Below, in pieces: positions 5,165-9,820 of a stretch of DNA of 9,820 bases. Below the pieces are notes generated by a model. The model saw only the letters and a program-made list of their open reading frames with translations. It did no database searches and was not told the DNA's origin. Position 1 is the first letter of the stretch. Each line of letters starts with the position of its first letter. This stretch comes from an uncultured Gemmatimonadota bacterium (GTDB lineage: Bacteria > Gemmatimonadota > Gemmatimonadetes > Gemmatimonadales > Gemmatimonadaceae). Made by a program: the position numbers and the translations under genes. The stretch covers positions 1-9,820 of the forward strand of contig CAMLIT010000142.1 of NCBI GenBank assembly GCA_946480295.1, written 5' to 3'.

Positions 5165-7792
5165 TCACCGCACGTTGCTGCGGCGCACGTTCCATCCACT
5201 CACGACGACATGTGGCGGGCCGCCGTGCAGGTCCGCGCGGCGGTACGTCGCCGTGAGGACGCGGCTCTCACCGGGGAGCAGCGATACATAGTTGTCGCTC
5301 CACAGCACGGGGAGCGCCTCGTCGCCGTGGCGCCCGACCACCTGCGTCCGCACGAAGAAGGCGATCGTGTGCCCGGTGTTCCTGAGCGTCACGCGCGCCT
5401 CGTCCCGCCCGCCGTGCGCCGTGAACCGCGCGGTCGCCTTCACCGTCGCCGCGGGCATCGTGCGCAGCGCCGTGTAGTCGGCGTACGCCTTCACCGGGGT
5501 CATGTACCACGTCGAGGTGTCCGCGAGGACGTCGGGATGCGTGGACAGCCAATAGAAGTTCGTGCTCAGGTCGTGGCCGTCGGCCGCCGTGAGCTGCAGG
5601 TCGACGAAGTACGCCCCCGACACCCCGGCCGGCTCGGGCAGCACGAACACCCGCACGGTGCTGTCGGCGGGGAGGTCGATCGCCGTGTCGCGCGTCAGCT
5701 TCACCGAGCCGTCGACGCCGAGCACGCGCGTGCGCACCCGCGCCCCGCGCACGGGCGTGAACGTGCCGTTCACCACGGCGATCGAGTGATCGTCGTACGA
5801 GTACATGACGTGCACCGGCTCGTTGGCCTTCTTCGCGCCGAAGTAGCCGCCCGCCGGGCGCAGGTACCAGTCGAAGAGGTGCCAGTAGATCGAGGGCCAG
5901 GAGTTGTTGAACATCCACTGGATCACGCCGGTCGAGCCGTACTTGTTCCGGCGGTACGCCTCGAACATCGCCCGCTCGCCCTCGTACGTCATGAGCTGCG
6001 ACTTGACCGTGTAGTCCAGCGCGCTCGTCGGGGCGCCGTAGCGCGTCGTCAGCGCGGTGTCGAAGCGGTCGAGCAGGTGCGTGAACTGGCCGCCGGCGGC
6101 GTGGTACAGCCACATGCTGTCGAGCGGCCACTTGATGTCCTTCGCCGGGATCATCCGCTCCATGCTCTCGATCGGCGGCACCGCCGCGCCGGGACTCGTC
6201 TCCGTGTTGTACCCCCACGCGCCGCCGTGCGTGCTGTCCTGCAGCCAGTACGACGGCGGCACCCAGTCGTAGGGTCCGGTCATCTTCACGCCGCTGTGTC
6301 CGGAGAACTGCGCCGGCTTCGCGCTCGCCGACGACACCGTGGGGTTGGGCCAGTGCTCGCGCTGCTCGATGTCGAGGTACATCTGCTCGACGTTCGCCGG
6401 CGGCGGGTTGTCGCTGCCGTTGAGCCACACGAACACGCTCGGATGGCCGCGCAGCCGCAGCATCTGGTCGCGCAGCGACGCCGCGGCCACCGCGTACTGC
6501 TCGGGGCCCCACTTCGGCCACTCCTCCCACGCGCTGCAGCACACCCAGCCCGTCATCACGAGCAGGCCGAGGCTGTCGGTGCGCTGGAAGAAGCGGTCGT
6601 CCTCGTAGTTCCCCTCGAGGCGGATCGTGTTGAGGTGCATGTCCAGCGCGTACTGGAGCTGGTCGTCCTGCCGCCGCGGCTGCGGGCGGAAGAACATGTC
6701 CGGCGCCCAGCCGCCGCCGCGGATCACGATCCGCCGGCCGTTGATCCGGAAGAGCCGCCCGCCCTTCGGCGTGAACTCGGAGGTCACCTCGCGGATGCCG
6801 AAGCGGAGGCGCTGCCGGTCCGACACGTGGCCGCCGGCGGTGAAGGCCAGGTCCAGCGTGTACAGCTCGGGGCGCCCGAGCTGCGCCGGCCACCAGAGGC
6901 GCGGGTTCGTGAAGCGGAGCTGCGGGAAGCTGTCCGGCGAGAAGCGCACGTACGTGCTCTCGTTCGGCGCCAGCGTCACCGGCCGGCTGAAGGCGACGCT
7001 CCCGATGCGGCCGTGCAGCGTCCCGGTCACCGCGTGCGCCGTCAGGTTGTGCAGATCGGTGCCCACGGTCAGCTCGGCGCTCTTCAGCGTCGCGGTGTCC
7101 ACGTGGCTGATCACCTGCGGCGCGCGCAGCACCACGTCGCCGCTCGCCGCGAGATACGCGGGCTGCCAGAGCCCCATGTCCTTGTCCGGCGGCGACGGGT
7201 TCCAGTCCACCCACGTCGTCTGCAGGTCGAGGGGTGTCGGCGCGAAGATCTCGACGGCGAGGACGTTGGTGCCGCGCCGCTTCACCGCGTCGGTCACGTC
7301 GAGCGCGTAGCGGCGATACGTCCCGGCGACCTGGCTGGAGTCCGCGAGCCGCCGGCCGTTCAGCCAGACGTTCGCGCGGTAGTTGATGCCGTCGAAGTGC
7401 AGGGTGAGCCGGCGGCCGCGCATCGCCGCCGGCACGGTGAACGTCGTGCGGTACCACCACGGCACGGCGAAGGGGCTCGTCGGCTGCATCGCCGTGTGCA
7501 CGAAGTTCGCCCCGATCGGGTAGGTCATCCCCGGGAGCTTGCGCAGGTTCATGCCGAAGAAGGGATCGCGGTAGATCCCGTCGTCCACCAGCGTCCCCAC
7601 GACGGTGGACGGCACCGTGGCGCGGTACCATCCCGCGGTGCGGTACGACGCGGACGAGATCCGCGCGCCGTCGGTCCCCGCCGTGGCCGACGACTGCAGC
7701 CGCCAGCCGCTGTGCAGCATCCGTCGGTCCTGCGCTCGCGCGGCGCTCCACGCGCCGAACAGCAGCAGGAGCACTCCCGACCATCGTCTCAC
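5165..7792 (-). CDS. Secreted GH2 glycosidase, exo-beta-D-glucosaminidase type
   Basis: An 875-aa predicted enzyme that removes glucosamine from the non-reducing ends of chitosan chains (family knowledge, EC 3.2.1.165). Residues 1-20 form a Sec signal peptide ending ARA before Gln21. A jelly-roll sugar-binding domain covers about 45-220 (NVWLNGRRLADSSQVAG), an Ig-like domain about 222-340, and the TIM barrel about 345-645. C-terminal beta domains (about 660-875) follow. The predicted acid/base is Asp461 in VWLNGSDNPPP and the nucleophile Glu531 in GYNTETSPG. An Asp after Ser in place of the usual Asn-Glu pair is the mark of the CsxA-like subfamily and argues against beta-mannosidase or beta-galactosidase. 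YFGAKKANEPVHVMYSYDD (650-668) is also typical. GTG at 7792 is preceded by GAGGAGAGGA. An in-frame GTG at 7825, with AGGAG seven bases before it, would add 11 residues. It lies 92 bp after the cytochrome gene, so shared transcription is possible but unproven. Confidence 0.9.
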   Translation of the reverse strand: MRRWSGVLLLLFGAWSAARAQDRRMLHSGWRLQSSATAGTDGARISSASYRTAGWYRATVPSTVVGTLVDDGIYRDPFFGMNLRKLPGMTYPIGANFVHTAMQPTSPFAVPWWYRTTFTVPAAMRGRRLTLHFDGINYRANVWLNGRRLADSSQVAGTYRRYALDVTDAVKRRGTNVLAVEIFAPTPLDLQTTWVDWNPSPPDKDMGLWQPAYLAASGDVVLRAPQVISHVDTATLKSAELTVGTDLHNLTAHAVTGTLHGRIGSVAFSRPVTLAPNESTYVRFSPDSFPQLRFTNPRLWWPAQLGRPELYTLDLAFTAGGHVSDRQRLRFGIREVTSEFTPKGGRLFRINGRRIVIRGGGWAPDMFFRPQPRRQDDQLQYALDMHLNTIRLEGNYEDDRFFQRTDSLGLLVMTGWVCCSAWEEWPKWGPEQYAVAAASLRDQMLRLRGHPSVFVWLNGSDNPPPANVEQMYLDIEQREHWPNPTVSSASAKPAQFSGHSGVKMTGPYDWVPPSYWLQDSTHGGAWGYNTETSPGAAVPPIESMERMIPAKDIKWPLDSMWLYHAAGGQFTHLLDRFDTALTTRYGAPTSALDYTVKSQLMTYEGERAMFEAYRRNKYGSTGVIQWMFNNSWPSIYWHLFDWYLRPAGGYFGAKKANEPVHVMYSYDDHSIAVVNGTFTPVRGARVRTRVLGVDGSVKLTRDTAIDLPADSTVRVFVLPEPAGVSGAYFVDLQLTAADGHDLSTNFYWLSTHPDVLADTSTWYMTPVKAYADYTALRTMPAATVKATARFTAHGGRDEARVTLRNTGHTIAFFVRTQVVGRHGDEALPVLWSDNYVSLLPGESRVLTATYRRADLHGGPPHVVVSGWNVRRSNVR

Positions 7793-7856
7793 GTTCGTCC
7801 TCTCCTCGATGCGAATGGGTGTCACGTGCGTACTCCTATCGTAACGCGGCGTGCGC

Positions 7857-7875
7857 GCCGCCGTAATTCGGCGGC
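7857..7875 (-). other. Hairpin between the cytochrome and glycosidase genes
   Basis: GCCGCCG (7857-7863) pairs with CGGCGGC (7869-7875) around the loop TAATT, ten bases past the cytochrome stop codon. No T-run follows. It could attenuate or end the permease-cytochrome transcript before the glycosidase gene, or it could be chance in GC-rich DNA. Confidence 0.4.
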
Positions 7876-7884
7876 CGGCCGGGC

Positions 7885-9087
7885 TCAGCGGAGCTCCGGG
7901 TACACCTTGATCCAGTGGGTGCGGACCGTCGGCTGCACGCGGTGGCCCTCGAAGTCCGAGATGATCATGCTCGACGGCAGCGCGGGCATGTGGCAGTCCA
8001 CACAGCGCCCGACGAGCTGCTCGTGTCGCTGGGGGTAGAGCCCGCAGCTCTGCGCCGTATGGCAGCTCAGGCAGCGCTGCGAGAACGCCGCCGGATCCCG
8101 CTGCTGCCGATGGACGTCGTGGCAGGTGGCGCAGGTCATGTTCGACGACTGGAAGCACCGGCTCCGCTCGAGCAGCGCGACCTGGTTGCCGTGCACGTCC
8201 ACCGACGCGCTCGGCGGCGGCGTGGCGAGCGCGAGGTACGGCGCCAGCGGCTGTCCGGGCACGTAGCTGAACGAGGGCGCCTTCGGCGTCCCCAGCCCGC
8301 CATGGCAGCGCGCGCAGTTGTCGAGCCGGCGATCGCGCCCCAGCCGCGCCGGGTTCACGATCGCCGGCGGCTCCAGGTGGCGCAGCAGCGGCCGGAGCCG
8401 CGAGCGCTCGCGCGCCACGTGCGCCTGGCCGGCGCCGTGGCAGGTCTCGCAGGTGATCCCCAGCACCGTGCGCGTCGAGTCGTACGCGTTGTCGGCGTAG
8501 AGGTACGGCACGGAGTGGAACGACGTCGCGTGGCACTCGACGCACCGCGGCGGCACCTGCCGGTCGAAGATCGCCGTGCCATCCGGGTACCCCGGGCTGT
8601 CCATCCACCGCTGCGGCGCGATCCAGTACGACACCGGCAGCTCGAACAGCCGCTCGCCGCGCCAGTAGAGGTACGACTGCCCCTTGTGCCCCGAGCCGAT
8701 GACGTAGGCGATGCGTTCGGCGTGGCTCACCGTGTCCGCCCCGCGGCCGGTGACGGCGACCTCGTAGTAGCCGCTCGCCGTCGAGTCCATGCGGAAGTGC
8801 AGCGCGGGATTCGACGTCAGCAGCACGTTCTCGCCGGGGGCGAACGTCCCGGCGATCGCCGACCGCACGGGCGGCCTCGAGGTCAGCCGGTGCGCGGTCG
8901 CCTCGTATGGCGCCTTGTCGGCGTGGCAGGAGAGACAGGTCGCGTCCCCCACGGCGTTGCTCGCGTGCACCGGCTGGATCGGCGGTGGCGTCTCGAGGTG
9001 CCGCGCCTCGACGCCGCCGACCACCGCGAGATCGACGATCGCGATCGCGAGGGCGACGGTCCACGCCCGGGCGCGGCGCCGGGTCAT
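7885..9087 (-). CDS. Seven-heme periplasmic cytochrome c
   Basis: A 400-aa multiheme c-type cytochrome, predicted to carry electrons outside the inner membrane. Residues 9-27 form a hydrophobic signal or anchor. Seven CxxCH heme-attachment motifs are visible: CLSCH (51-55), CVECH (182-186), CETCH (213-217), CARCH (258-262), CATCH (319-323), CLSCH (339-343) and CVDCH (362-366). The 127 residues between the first and second hemes hold a beta-rich part with GSGHKGQSYLYWRGERLFELP (from residue 131), resembling the domain seen in multiheme cytochromes of Acidobacteriota and Planctomycetota (from memory). Many further His and Met could be distal ligands. ATG at 9087 overlaps the permease stop codon as ATGA; its own Shine-Dalgarno site is poor, so translation probably depends on the permease. 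Heme binding is secure; partners, redox role and subfamily are not. No heme-lyase or quinol-oxidising partner is visible in the window. Confidence 0.92.
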   Translation of the reverse strand: MTRRRARAWTVALAIAIVDLAVVGGVEARHLETPPPIQPVHASNAVGDATCLSCHADKAPYEATAHRLTSRPPVRSAIAGTFAPGENVLLTSNPALHFRMDSTASGYYEVAVTGRGADTVSHAERIAYVIGSGHKGQSYLYWRGERLFELPVSYWIAPQRWMDSPGYPDGTAIFDRQVPPRCVECHATSFHSVPYLYADNAYDSTRTVLGITCETCHGAGQAHVARERSRLRPLLRHLEPPAIVNPARLGRDRRLDNCARCHGGLGTPKAPSFSYVPGQPLAPYLALATPPPSASVDVHGNQVALLERSRCFQSSNMTCATCHDVHRQQRDPAAFSQRCLSCHTAQSCGLYPQRHEQLVGRCVDCHMPALPSSMIISDFEGHRVQPTVRTHWIKVYPELR

Positions 9088-9820
9088 GCCACCGCGGCTT
9101 CCACGAACGGCCAGCGCCTGGTGCGCCACGACCAGAGCAGGAACGCCACGCACCCCAGCGCCAGCACGCCCAGGCCGAACGCGATCACCCGGACATCCGT
9201 GGTGGCGAAGACGAAGATCCACCCCAGCAGCGCGACGAGTGCCGGCACCGGATAGAGCCACATCCGGTACGGGCGCGGCATGTCCGGCGCGCGGCGGCGC
9301 AGGGCGATGAGCCCGAGGATCTGCCCCATGAACTGCACCAGGATCCGCGTGACGATCAGCGCGTCGATGACCGTGCCGAGCGAGAAGAAGCCGGCGACGA
9401 TCGAGATCACCCCGAGGACGAGCAGCGACACGTACGGGAAGCCCTTCGTCGGGTGCAGCCGGCCGAACGCGCGGAAGAAGTAGCCCGTCTCCGCCGCCGC
9501 GTAGGGGATGCGCGAGTACCCGAGGAGCAGCGCGAACACGGAGCCGAACGCCGTCCACAGCACGAGCAGCGTGAACAGCACCGCGACGTGCGTGCCGTAG
9601 ATCTTCTGCATGAAGATCGACACGACGAAGTTCGATGCCGGATGCGCGGCGGCGGGGACGAACTCCCGCCAGGGGACCACGCCGATGATGGACAGGTTGA
9701 TCCCCAGGTAGATCACCGCCACCGCCGCGGTGCTGATGAGGATCGAGCGCGGGATCACGCGCCCCGGATCGCGCACCTCGTCGCCGATGTAGCAGACGTC
9801 GTAGTAGCCGAGGTAGTCGT
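9084..9820 (-). CDS. APC-superfamily amino-acid permease, C-terminal part (5' end outside window)
   Basis: About 244 residues of an inner-membrane transporter; the N-terminal part lies past base 9820. The first visible residues read DYLGYYDVCYIGDEVRDPGR, then VIPRSI. This loop is conserved in APC-family amino-acid/polyamine transporters, where it follows the middle transmembrane helices. About six further hydrophobic helices follow: the segments with STAAVAVIYLGINLSIIGVV, VAVLFTLLVLWTAFGSVFAL, FPYVSLLVLGVISIVAGFF, LIVTRILVQFMGQILGLIAL, YPVPALVALLGWIFVFATT and VIAFGLGVLALGCVAFLLW. The stop codon (TGA at 9086-9084) overlaps the start of the cytochrome gene by four bases. The family assignment is firm; the substrate cannot be read from the sequence. 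The true start is not in the window. Confidence 0.9.
   Translation of the reverse strand, partial: DYLGYYDVCYIGDEVRDPGRVIPRSILISTAAVAVIYLGINLSIIGVVPWREFVPAAAHPASNFVVSIFMQKIYGTHVAVLFTLLVLWTAFGSVFALLLGYSRIPYAAAETGYFFRAFGRLHPTKGFPYVSLLVLGVISIVAGFFSLGTVIDALIVTRILVQFMGQILGLIALRRRAPDMPRPYRMWLYPVPALVALLGWIFVFATTDVRVIAFGLGVLALGCVAFLLWSWRTRRWPFVEAAVA

Noticed and set aside
7838..7843. TACGAT as a -10 box for the glycosidase gene
   Set aside because: Four of six matches and no convincing -35 element at 16-18 bases upstream.
5210..8038. Plus-strand open frame of 942 codons opposite the GH2 gene
   Set aside because: A shadow of the glycosidase on the opposite strand. The minus-strand frame carries catalytic motifs and a signal peptide; this one is Arg/Val/His-rich with no recognisable fold.
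7793..9064. N-terminal extension of the GH2 frame up to 9064
   Set aside because: The extra residues are out of frame with the cytochrome that occupies this DNA; they are Arg/Ala-rich, and the signal peptide begins at 7792 or 7825.

Overview
The window is very GC-rich, roughly 70% by eye. All seven genes I can support lie on the minus strand. GC-rich codon use, repeated Sec/lipoprotein exports of the style 'LAAC-S-D-R', a periplasmic multiheme cytochrome c and a secreted GH2 enzyme together suggest a diderm soil or sediment bacterium. Gemmatimonadota is my best guess from the style of the proteins; it is an inference without any database search. No tRNA, rRNA, CRISPR array, transposase or phage gene is visible.

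Layout, following transcription from right to left. (1) At 9820-7885, the C-terminal half of an APC-superfamily amino-acid permease (5' end outside the window) overlaps by 4 bp (ATGA) with a seven-heme c-type cytochrome. (2) After a 92-bp spacer with a hairpin comes a secreted GH2 glycosidase of the exo-beta-D-glucosaminidase type (7792-5165). (3) A compact control region (5164-4966) carries two hairpins, an intrinsic terminator whose loop is a perfect TATAAT, and a strong promoter plus Shine-Dalgarno site for a 219-aa lipoprotein of unknown function (4965-4306). (4) After another hairpin, a two-gene lipoprotein operon follows: a 513-aa protein with a CFGSCPTFY motif and a 184-aa protein, overlapping by 14 bp (4118-2036). 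(5) Last comes a subtilisin-family (S8) lipoprotein protease (1834-326). Its stop codon abuts a G-rich heptamer repeat. The final 325 bases hold no gene I can support.

Every product is predicted to be exported or membrane-embedded: one permease, one periplasmic cytochrome, one secreted glycosidase and four lipoproteins. The genes read as a run of envelope functions serving uptake and breakdown of external polymers, not as one pathway. Only the permease/cytochrome pair and the two-lipoprotein pair are joined by overlapping reading frames. The least-explained points are the merged terminator/promoter at 5047-5091, the permease-cytochrome coupling, the three uncharacterised lipoproteins, and a near-identical tether just after the lipid-bearing cysteine in two otherwise unrelated lipoproteins.
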